The notes beneath the pieces are model-generated. The model saw nothing but the letters and a program-made list of their open reading frames with translations, was not told the origin of the DNA and ran no database searches. A program made the translations under genes and the position numbers. Source: Chaetorhynchus papuensis (lineage: Eukaryota; Chordata; Aves; Passeriformes; Rhipiduridae). From it: a stretch of 64,000 nt of DNA. Within the stretch, counting starts at the first letter, position 1. Every line of letters starts with the position of its first letter. This document shows, in pieces, positions 13,800 to 23,000 of this stretch. Where the stretch lies: positions 640,338 to 704,337 of the forward strand of contig VWYX01000382.1 of assembly GCA_013396525.1 (NCBI GenBank), written 5' to 3'.

Positions 13800-14361
13800 C
13801 CCCCACACCCAACCTGACCCTACTGGGGATCCCCCCACTCCAGAGCACCTCACTTCCCTTCGGCCCCATAGGCTTCCTGACAGCGCTGCAGGTGCTCCCC
13901 TGGTCTCCCCCAGCCCCCGAATATGCCCCATTTCTCCATAAACCCCCTGCTCCACACCTCAGTCACTGCGGGTCCCCCACATCTACACTGATATCCCCAC
14001 CCCACCCCCCCAAACCCTTGAGCACCCTAAAACACCTCACACCCAGCTTGACCTCTACGGGTGCTCCTGGTTCCCAGAGCCCCAGGCCACCCCACATCCA
14101 GCCTGACCCCACCGGAGACCACCTGCTTCACAGCACCCCATGTCCCCTGGTAACCCCCCCACTCCATAACCAGCCTGAACCCCCGCGTGCCCTCACAGCA
14201 TCCCAACTCGTCCTATGACCCCGCAGCCCAAGACCAGACTGACCCACCACGGGTCCCTCTCGGGAGCCCCAAATCCTCCAGAAGCTGCCTGACCCTCTAT
14301 ATCCCCCAAAGCACCCCAGGACCCCCAAAGCACCCCCGCACCCCATAACCTGCCTGACCCC
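13800..14361. repeat. C-rich degenerate minisatellite, period about 60 bp
   Basis: The plus strand is strongly C-rich. A degenerate motif of the form 'agcctgaccccaccgg' followed by 'ccccactccagagcacccc' recurs. Visible anchors lie near 13813, 13876, 14048, 14102, 14173, 14236, 14287 and 14352, which are 51-71 bp apart in the better-preserved part. The array runs directly into the assembly gap, so its true length is unknown. Confidence 0.75.
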
Positions 14362-14594
14362 NNNNNNNNNNNNNNNNNNNNNNNNNNNNNNNNNNNNNNN
14401 NNNNNNNNNNNNNNNNNNNNNNNNNNNNNNNNNNNNNNNNNNNNNNNNNNNNNNNNNNNNNNNNNNNNNNNNNNNNNNNNNNNNNNNNNNNNNNNNNNNN
14501 NNNNNNNNNNNNNNNNNNNNNNNNNNNNNNNNNNNNNNNNNNNNNNNNNNNNNNNNNNNNNNNNNNNNNNNNNNNNNNNNNNNNNNNNNNNNNN
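14362..14594. other. Assembly gap (233 N)
   Basis: A run of N. The left flank is the C-rich minisatellite and the right flank is a GC-rich promoter, so the missing DNA is probably GC-rich, repetitive and hard to sequence. The length may be an estimate. Confidence 0.99.
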
Positions 14595-14785
14595 CGGCCG
14601 CGCCCACTGGCTGCCGCCCCCGCCCGTCAGCGTGCGGAGGGGGCGGGGCCTGCGCGCGCCGCTGCAGGGGCGGGGCCCGCAGGTGACGAGCGGGGGGTGG
14701 GGCCGGGAGATTCCTCCCAGCGCCCCGTGACGTCACAGCCCCATAAAAGGAGACGGTGTCCCTCCACCCGGGTTCCCTCTGCGCC
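14595..14785 (+). promoter_or_regulatory. Core promoter with GC boxes, CRE and TATA box
   Basis: Several GGGGCGGGG-type Sp1 boxes (about 14639-14648 and 14667-14676) are followed by a perfect palindromic CRE, TGACGTCA, at 14728-14735. A TATA-like CATAAAAGG follows at 14742-14750, only a few bases downstream. TATA spacing predicts transcription starting near 14770-14775. The first ATG, at 14786, sits in a strong Kozak context (GCGCCATGG). The arrangement is typical of a cAMP/CREB-inducible promoter reading rightwards. CRE and GC boxes work in both directions, so a leftward transcript is not excluded. Confidence 0.65.
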
Positions 14786-14878
14786 ATGGCAGAGCCCCAA
14801 ATGCCCCCCAAAACCAGCAGAATCAGGGTTCTTGTCGATTTTTTTGCTCATTATCACCCTTTTCCTAAGTCTTCTTAG
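14786..14878 (+). CDS. Possible 30-codon open frame behind the CRE/TATA promoter
   Basis: This frame is too short for normal ORF calling. It starts at the first ATG after the TATA box, in an optimal Kozak context, and encodes 30 residues beginning MAEPQMPPKTSRIRV before a TAG. I do not recognise the product. It could be a true microprotein, the start of a spliced coding sequence whose first exon ends before the stop, or just the leader of a noncoding RNA. Support comes only from promoter geometry. It would read towards the 3' end of the minus-strand CCN gene, so the two transcripts could converge. Confidence 0.25.
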   Translation: MAEPQMPPKTSRIRVLVDFFAHYHPFPKSS

Positions 14879-15790
14879 GGAAAACCCCGTCCCTGCTGAG
14901 GGCTGGAGGAGCCGGGGGTGTCCCCGTCCTGAGCCTACCGCAGGAGGCTGCGCCGTAGCCGGAGCCGGTAACGGCGTCAGGGTCACTGAAGTGCCGCCAA
15001 ACCCAACCCCATCCCTGGGGCCACGCCCGGGTTATCGGTGCCGCGCAGGCGGCCGCTGCGGAGATAAGGGGGAACAGGGCCTCCCCGAGGACGGGGATGG
15101 AGGTGGCGGCAGGATGGAATTCGGCCCCAGCACCAAGGGCCTCCCTGCCCTCTCCGCTGTCCTGGCGGTGGTGGTCCTGCGGTGGCACTGGGTGCCGGGA
15201 CTGGGCTGGAGTAGGCGGGTGCTACCCGGGGTCACGCTCAGCAGCCGGGTCCCCCCAGCACCCCTGGGGACGGGGTGTCCCGATGGGGAAGTGCCTGGTG
15301 CCATCTAATGGTCACCGCCCTGGGGACACTGGCGAGGACCGTCACTGTGTGTCTCCCGCTGCCTCTCGCAGGGCCTTTGCAGCCCCCAGAGATCCACGGG
15401 CCGGATCGTGCCCCGGGCTCAGAAACTCAACACCACTCAGCTCAAGCGTGACAGGGGTTTGCTCCCCCGTCACCCGCCCCTCCCCGGAAGCCCTAAGCCT
15501 TCCCCCGAGAGGATGAAGGTTTGGGGGCAGGAAGAGCCTCTCGCCCCTGCCGCGGTGCCGGGGTGGGAGAGGGGGGAGTCGCTGGCTAATGTGATGAGAA
15601 GGGGATGAATCCATAAGCTGTTAAGCCACTGCAAAGCCCCTCGCGTTCTGGCCCTGTTATCACCGACTTCTGCTCGCATCTGCTCCCGGGGTTATTTTTA
15701 ATCGGGAATTAAGGACTTGTGGGTCCTTCAGCAGGCGGAGGGGGGCCTGTTTGTCCCCCCTCCAAGCAGTGGAGGGAGGAGCTGTGTTTT
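14879..15790. other. GC-rich sequence downstream of the CRE/TATA promoter
   Basis: CpG-rich to about 15400, then ordinary. It would be transcribed from the promoter at 14.7 kb. No exon can be defined with confidence; several open frames on both strands reflect base composition. Confidence 0.4.
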
Positions 15791-15909
15791 GTGGGCTGCA
15801 GAGATGCCTGTGAAACGCTAACATCAATCCTGCTGCTATTTGGGAAAAGAACCCCCTGTCACCCCCTCCCCTCCAGCACCCAGCCATCAACTCTCCAGAG
15901 GGTCCCAGC
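15791..15909. repeat. Direct duplication, copy 1
   Basis: About 119 bp, starting 'gtgggctgcagagatgcctg' and ending 'ctctccagagggtcccag'. It is repeated with few differences at 16465-16589 in the same orientation. Visible differences include a small indel in the 'tttgggaa(ggggaa)aagaa' segment. Confidence 0.9.
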
Positions 15910-16013
15910 ACTGGTCCCAGCAGGCTGGTAGCACTGGGGAAAGGTCAGAGGGGGAACCAGACAGAAGCCTCACACAAAGGGATGAGTTCAGGGATATAAA
16001 AAATAAAGAGATA

Positions 16014-16019
16014 TTTATT
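16014..16019 (-). terminator. Candidate polyadenylation signal of the CCN2-like gene
   Basis: AATAAA on the minus strand, followed in that direction by a T-rich stretch (CTCTTTATTTTTTATA), as expected for a cleavage site with a downstream U-rich element. It is the first canonical AATAAA or ATTAAA that I find downstream of the CCN2-like stop codon and would give a 3' UTR of about 1.7 kb. It lies between the two copies of the local duplication. Transcript data would be needed to confirm it. Confidence 0.35.
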
Positions 16020-16464
16020 AGCGTTGAGTAAAGTGCAACCTCAGCATGGTTTGAGGCTCAGCAGCCATATGAACAGCAGGAGAGAGGGGAAACAGCCTGA
16101 GCAGGGCTGTGCCAAGGGGATACTGGGATTGTACAAAGGCCTTAGAAACAACATCAGAAAAATTATTTACAGTTCAAATCAATTACAGGAGGCTGAAGGC
16201 TCATGAGCTGCCGCAGGCTGAGAGAAAGAACAGGGCCTGGGATGGGACATGTGCCCTGAGCTAGTGTGTCAGAGTCTGGAAGTTCAGGGCAGCAGCTGGG
16301 GACAGCTGGGACTGTCCCTTGCCATCAGGCTCTGATCTGGGGGAAGAAGATATGGTGAGGTGAAGCCTTGGGGCTGCTGCTCTTGCCTGGCCGGAACAGG
16401 AATTCTTTATGATTTCCAATGATGATAGGCAGGGATGATTTAAGAAACAGGATCAGGTCCTGTT

Positions 16465-16589
16465 GTGGGCTGCAGAGATGCCTGTGAAACACTTAACATC
16501 AATCCTGCTGCTATTTGGGAAGGGGAAAAGAAGCCCCTGTCACCCCCTCCCCTCCAGCACCCAGCCATCAGCTCTCCAGAGGGTCCCAG
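16465..16589. repeat. Direct duplication, copy 2
   Basis: Second copy of the block at 15791-15909, same orientation, start points about 674 bp apart. It lies in the inferred 3' UTR of the CCN2-like gene. It does not resemble a CR1 tail. Confidence 0.9.
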
Positions 16590-17029
16590 GATGTTTCTGC
16601 TAGAAATCAGATTTTTCCACACCTGACAAGACCTTAGCAGTCCCACAGAGCTGCCAAGGTGCTGCTGGACACACCACTGGCACTGGCTACTGGTGGCATT
16701 TCCTGGAGCTATGGGCTGGAAATGGGGTGTCCTTAATGGCAGAGAGACTGCCAGGTCTGTGGCCAGGAGGGAATCCCACCACTGGAGATGCCAGTGCCAA
16801 CAGCTCTCCATGGCATTGCCCCAGTAACTCTAAAAGGGATCTGCTCCATTTACAAATATTAGAATTTCTCTTGCCAGTGCCTTAAACTCTCCAGGGAGAC
16901 CGGAGCTGAACAGTGTTCCTCCTGCTTACAAACATCCAGAGCAAAGACTCCAGAGCTGAAACAGCTGCAGCCTCACTGTGCATGTGTGAGCTGGTGGGGT
17001 CCAGTCCCTCTCCCACACCAGAGCCATTT

Positions 17030-17252
17030 CTGACAAGATTAGGAAGAAATTCCTCCCTGTGAGGGTGGGGAGGCCCTGGCACAGGGTGCCCAGAGAAGTT
17101 GTGTCTGCCCCTGGATCCCTGGAAGTGTCCAAGGCCAGGCTGGACGGGGCTTGGAGCAACCTGGTCTAGTGGAAGGTGTCCCTGTCCATGGCAGGGGGTT
17201 GAAACAAGATGAGCTTTAAAGTGCCTTTCAACCCAAACCACAGTTCTATGAA
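17030..17252 (+). mobile_element. CR1 LINE 3' fragment
   Basis: Plus-strand CR1 tail: 'gattaggaagaaattcctcc', 'ggcttggagcaacctggtct', 'ggaaggtgtccctgtccatg', ending 'tttcaacccaaaccacagtt'. It is antisense to the CCN2-like gene and falls in that gene's inferred 3' UTR. Confidence 0.9.
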
Positions 17253-17703
17253 ATGCTCATCAAGCCATTAAAAGCTGCCCAGAGTGGCACCTGCAGGGGA
17301 CACGTCTTGATCTGGCAGCCTGGTCCACCTCCAGTTCATGCTGGAAGAACTCCTGGGGTCTGAATCAGGAATTGTGCTCTGGGCTGGAGACAGGCTGGAG
17401 CCACGTGACTTTGATCCACTCTCCCCTCTGGCCAGTGGGAATATGGATCAAGTTTGCAGCTCAAGCCTGTTTCTGGTTCTTTCACTGACCTTTGCACCAC
17501 TGTGGGTGGGGGTCAGGGTGCTGGGGCAGCTGGGGCTCTTCCCCCTCGGCTCGTTGGGAAAACCACAGGGACCACTGGTGTGAACGGTGCTGCTGTGGAA
17601 GGCACAGCCCCTCACGGAGGGGGAAGAGGCTGCATTGTCCTGCGACACAGCCACAAAAGCACTGCAGAGCCTTCCTAGACACTTCGGATCTGGCAAGACA
17701 GGG

Positions 17704-18015
17704 CTACTGCCGCTCGGTCTTGATGTGGTCTCCGATCATCCGACGGTGATACGTGGCCAGGAAGATGTCATTGTCTCGGGGGCAGTCATAGTGGCAGGAG
17801 CACATCTTGATGAACATCATCTTCCTCTGGAAAAAGTCCCCCTCGGGGCAGCGGAACTCCACGTCCATGGTGCTGGTCAGGAACGGGGTGCAGCAGCGCC
17901 CATCCGAGCAGCTGCCACAGAACCGGGGCCGGTAGGAGCGGGTGCTGGTGCATCCCGAAAACTCAAAGTGGAGGCTCTGGCGCTGCTTTGGGGTCCGCAC
18001 ACACTTCTTCCCCTT
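17704..18015 (-). CDS. CCN2-like exon 5: C-terminal cystine-knot domain
   Basis: 312 bp from acceptor CCTAG|AAGGGG to stop TAG (17706-17704); entry phase 0. It encodes residues 247-349. It starts KGKKC and contains the knot cysteines in the order FSGCTS, RFCGSCSDGRCCTP, FRCPEG, KMCSCHYDCP. This domain mediates dimerisation and heparin/integrin binding in the family. The C-terminal tail after DNDIF is longer and more basic than in CCN2. Confidence 0.95.
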   Translation of the reverse strand, partial: KGKKCVRTPKQRQSLHFEFSGCTSTRSYRPRFCGSCSDGRCCTPFLTSTMDVEFRCPEGDFFQRKMMFIKMCSCHYDCPRDNDIFLATYHRRMIGDHIKTERQ

Positions 18016-19994
18016 CTAGGGAGAAAGTGGATGGATTAACATGGACACGACAGGAAAGATGCACTGAGGCCTGTGCTCTGACCCCATCGCTGGGCAATGG
18101 GACACAGAGGAAGTGGAAGCACAGAGCAAACCCTGTGAGCCAGGATCATTCCCAAGGCTGTCCCTGGCATTTGGGGTGCTGTGCCCCCTCTCCTCCAGCA
18201 CCGTACCTTGGCTTTCTCCATGGAGAAGTCGCAGGGCCGGACCATGCAGAGCCGGGTCTCCTTCTCCAGGCGGCACTGGGGGTTGTTGTTGGTCACGCGG
18301 GCAGAGATGCCCATTCCGCAGCTCCGGGAGCACGCACTCCACTCTGTGGTCTGCACCAGGCAGTTGTCCTGCAGGTGGTTCAGCTCTGGCTTGTGAGCTG
18401 GATCCTCCCTGAAAACTGAGCCATGAGGAAGAGACACAAGGCAATGCTCAGGGCTTTGGACAAAACATGGCAGCTCCATGGCTGCTCCCAACTCAGTCTA
18501 ACACTTCAGGAACAGCAGCAAAGATCTGGCCCATCCCATGAGATGCTTGGCCTCTCAGCAGGAAGGGGATGCAGCTGGGTGGGCTGGACCTGGTGTCCAG
18601 CTCTGGAGCCTAATACTTGGTACCCACCCCCACCAGGATGATGCACCAAGCCACCACCAGCCCCAAACCAGTCGGTGCCCCAATCCACCCCTCTTCCTCA
18701 GCAAACAGCTCCCGGCCCCATCCCATGTGCCCCACTGACCCGCCATGGCCGTTCCAAAGTGGTTCTCCTCGCTGCCCTCCTCACACACCCACTCCTCGCA
18801 GCATTTGTTGTGGAACTTCACCCGCCGGGGGTTGGGGCACTCTGGGGACGGCAGGCGCAGGTCGTCGGAGCAGAGTGGGATGCAGCCAATGGCCCCATCC
18901 ATGCAGATGCACTGCAGCTTGCACGTGGGCTGGAAGCTCTCCCCATTGAGGTAGGTCTTGCCCAGCAGGTCACATGTTGCGCCCTCATGAGCTGGGGGAG
19001 GAAGAGGAGGAGAAGGAGGAGTGAGCAGGAGGCTGAAGCCCTGCCCTGGGGACACGGAGTTCCTGAGGAGGGATAGAGCCCACCCTCCCCTGCTCTGCCA
19101 TCCCAGTGCTGGATGTTTCATATTTGCCTCCCTGGATCCAAGGCTGTTCCTGACACTGACTTTTCAGAAGTGCTGGTTCTCCCAAAACTCTCTAGAAAAA
19201 TTCCTTCTCCACTTGGATGAGGTACTAAGTGTGATTTTCTTTGGAGCCTGTAAAGAGCCTGTTTCCCTGTCATAGTTCTTCCCAGCTCAGAGTTACCGGT
19301 CAGTGGTGCTGTGCAAGACACATTCCTGACATGGCACGTGAGCGTGGCTTTGCTCCTCAATATTCCTGGGATACCAAAAGGCAACACTCTTCTAAGAACG
19401 GCTGGTTCCCCCATGGCAAATGGTACCTACAAAGGAAAATGACACTTTGGGTTGGTGACCTTTTTGGCCCCTCTGTGATGCACAAATCTCTTCCTCCTTC
19501 CGGCCCCAGTTTTTTCTAGTTCTCTCCCTTCTGATCTCTGGATCTCTCATCTCCAGACATCCTACCAGTCTCTCCCTCCTTCCCAATAAAACTTAAATGG
19601 GCAAAAAAAGGAAACTCAACAATATCTGACACAGGGCAGCAACCTCTACTCTGCAGGTGCGACAATGCTCCCAAATAGTTCTTACAACTGCATTAGCCAG
19701 AACTTTCCCAGTGGAAGTTTTCCAGCAGAAATCTCTTACCTGATTAAGATAAGGAATGTTTTCAAGAAGAACCAACTGAACCATTTCAATTTGATATGAA
19801 AGATTTCCTTTATGCTCAACCAAAATACTCGTGGGATAGTATCCATAGAGGGAAGAGTTTTGCTCTGGTAATTATTTTAGATACTATAAAGATCAAGATG
19901 AAATATTTTGATAGAATGGAAAGGGAAAGTTTTGACACAGCCAAATGAGTATTCTAAGTAAGTCATGGAAAGTTTTGAGATTTTTTAAAAAATA

Positions 19995-20027
<33 letters not shown>

Positions 20028-23000
20028 TTAATGTATTTTTTTCTCTCAGCCTGAAATTAAATGTTGAAATCTCAGAGTTGTTCACAGGACGGAAATCCGG
20101 ATTTTGGACAGTTTTCAGCAGCTGCTGCTTTCTGCAATCCTGAATCTTAAGAAAAAAACATTAAAAAAACCCCATGCAAACCTCTATGGGGAAGTTACCA
20201 AAAGGAAGGATTTTTGGCTGCTTGTGGAAGCTTCCCAGGAAACCTGATCTGTTTTCCCCTTAGTCCTGCTTGCCTGGGGGACACTGTTTCAGACAGAAAA
20301 TGTTTGAATCAAACAAGGAGTGAGAATCTCTTTCCATCCCATCCCCATCCCTTGAGGGGACACAAATCCTTCTGGTCTGTTCCTATCCAGACCTGCATCT
20401 CATCTTGAAACTCTTTTCAATGTCATTGGGATAAAAATACTCCTGTGCTCCAACTTAGACATTTCAAAATCCTCACTTTTTCCATCAAAGTGAAAGCCAT
20501 CCATCCACCCTCCCTCTACACAACCATTCATACTTATTTTTAAACACTCTCTCCCTGTTTTTCAGCCTGTGTGCTCTCCCATCCCGCTAAGTGGATCATG
20601 CTGTTCCCTCTCCTCCCTTCCCTCCAAAGGAATAGCAGTCTGCTGTAGCGGTTGATTGTGTTTGCCAAACTCAATTGCTCTGTTGTGCCCTTCATTACCC
20701 TCTATGACCTCCCTTTCCCAGGCGCCCGCGGAGTGATCCAGCTCTTTATTCCCCGGTTCTGCCTGGCACCACCCACCCCCAAACACCAAGTCCAGCCAAG
20801 GAGACTTCTGCCCTTTTCCTCAGGGAATATGGCACCGCTGAAAGAGCTGCTCCATAAAGCTCTACCAGCTCCCTGCACCCCCTACCAGTGGATGGGGCCC
20901 ACAGGTGATGGGTTGGATGGGGCTTGGAGCAACCTGGGACAGTGGAAGGTGTCCCTGCCCATGGCAGGGGGTGGCTCAAGAAGAGCTTTAAGATCCCTTC
21001 TAAGCTAAACCGTTCCATGATACTCGGATTCTGTCTCAGGTTGGTGCTGGATCATTTCCAGAGACATCCAGTGCTGTGGCCAAACATTTCCCTAAGTGCT
21101 CACACCAACCTGCCAGCTCTCAGGTCTTCCTGACTATTTTGAAAAGCTTGAATTTAAGAAAAAAACGTCAGCTCCTGTCAGAGATGGGGCAGAGGAGTCT
21201 TGTTTTTAAACAAAGACCAGGAAGTTGAGGAAATACTTTATTTTCCTCTAGACCAAAATATTTTCTTCTTGCTTTAGAAGAAGCTACTAAATTAAAAAAA
21301 AAAATCAAAAAGATTTTTCTTTTCTAGCTGAAAAGAGGCATCAGGAGAGAAAGCAGTTTCTGCATTTCCATTACCTGGATCAGGAATTCTCATGTTCCAC
21401 ACAGACACAGCGTGGTGAAGGAGCGGTTCAGCTCTTCCCACCCACACAGTACAGTCAGAAATACACTTTGCCTCTTTCATGGGAGCAGCCAAGTGCAGAA
21501 CACCCATCCCTGGCACAAGGCAGAGGGATTTGGGGTGGGATATTCCAAGAAAAAGTACTTTCAGTAAGAGATCAGATTGCTGATATTTACCCAAAGGGAT
21601 AGAGAATGTCCTCTGAGGATGTCACAGGACACAGGAGAGTCCCACAGCCCCACTCGTGCCTGGCTGGAGCTTGTGGGAAGGCAGCTGTGTGTGTGCCAGG
21701 GGATCTGCAGTTCCCAGGGCTGGCATTGATCTCCCAGCATGACACTGGATGAAGCTCCAAGGAAATTCTGATAGGTGTTCTGGGAGCCACAGAAAAACCA
21801 CACAAGGACAGAACCTGCAGCTCTCACCTAAGCAGATCCCGCTGCCTCTGTGGATTTTGGAGAAGTCACAGTAGAGTCCCTTGTGATGGTCACAGGGCCT
21901 GTGCAAGGAGCAGAGCTCGCCCAGCTGCTGGGCACACACCTTGCAGCAGCCACAGGCATCCCACACGTGGCTGGTACCCGCAGGGCACTGCAGAGGCTGG
22001 GAGGGACACTGGCATGGGAACGTGCAGACCTGTGGTTCTACCTGGAAGGCAAAGAGCCATGGAGAGAATGAGTCTTCCGCAAGGCAGCCGGGCAGGGAGA
22101 GGAAAAACACGGCTCTGCTGCAAGCTTAGACACCCCAGAGAGAGAGGGGACAGCCCTGCTGCAGAGGGGTGTGTGCAGCTCCCAAAGACTCACAGGACTC
22201 ATGTTTTCCTCATCCCTATTTCAGCTGGAGCTCAAGGGGAAAAAAGAAAAAAGATGCCTCTGGGAAGCAGAGACAAAACAAACAGGACAAGCGGTAGCTC
22301 AGAGCTCCCTGCACAGCTCACCCTCCGCTTCCCTGGAAGTAATAAAGTAGTAATTATTAACAGCAAGAAATTCCAGCTTTTACACAGGACAAACATCAAA
22401 GCCTCTGCAGCAGCATCAGACCAAGTGGAAGCTGGAAAAGCGATATGCACAGCAACACGACTTGCCCAAAGCCAGGCAGTGGGACTGTGGGGATACTGAA
22501 AACCAACCCAGAAGCTCCTGAGGCCCATTTCGTCCCCTGCATCTCGCACTTTCTTCTTTATTACATGTACCCTCTCCTTTCCATTTTCCAAGGAACACAG
22601 CATAACCAACCTTCCTGGGGACCTTGTGACTGCACAGATGCCCCCCTTTGGTAGCATTTCACTGGACAACCCTTGAAACCCACCACTGGCTTTATGACAC
22701 TTCAGACACTAAACAGAGACCAAGCTACGGCTGAAGGGGGTTTACCTGCTCTGGAAAACCCAGATGTGTCCAGCCTCCCAGTCACTGAGCGTGTGCCATC
22801 CCTGTCCTGCATCAGCTCAGAGCAGGAGCACCAGCTCAGCTCTGGCTGTGCCCAGACTTGGGCAAGATGTAACACCCTGACTGTGAACAGTGCAGAATGT
22901 GTGGTCTCTAGAGATCCTCTGAAACCTCCTCAGAAACATCAGTGCCAACCCCAGCCTGGTTTTCAGTTCAGATCCTGCCCATCCAAAGTCCCCCTTGTCC

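Larger units (their letters stand above)
18992..21827 (-). other. CCN2-like intron 2
   Basis: 2.8 kb intron with a GT donor at 21827-21826 and an AG acceptor at 18993-18992. It contains the TA microsatellite at about 20001-20028 and a CR1 tail at about 20908-21030. No other exon-like sequence is seen. Confidence 0.85.
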
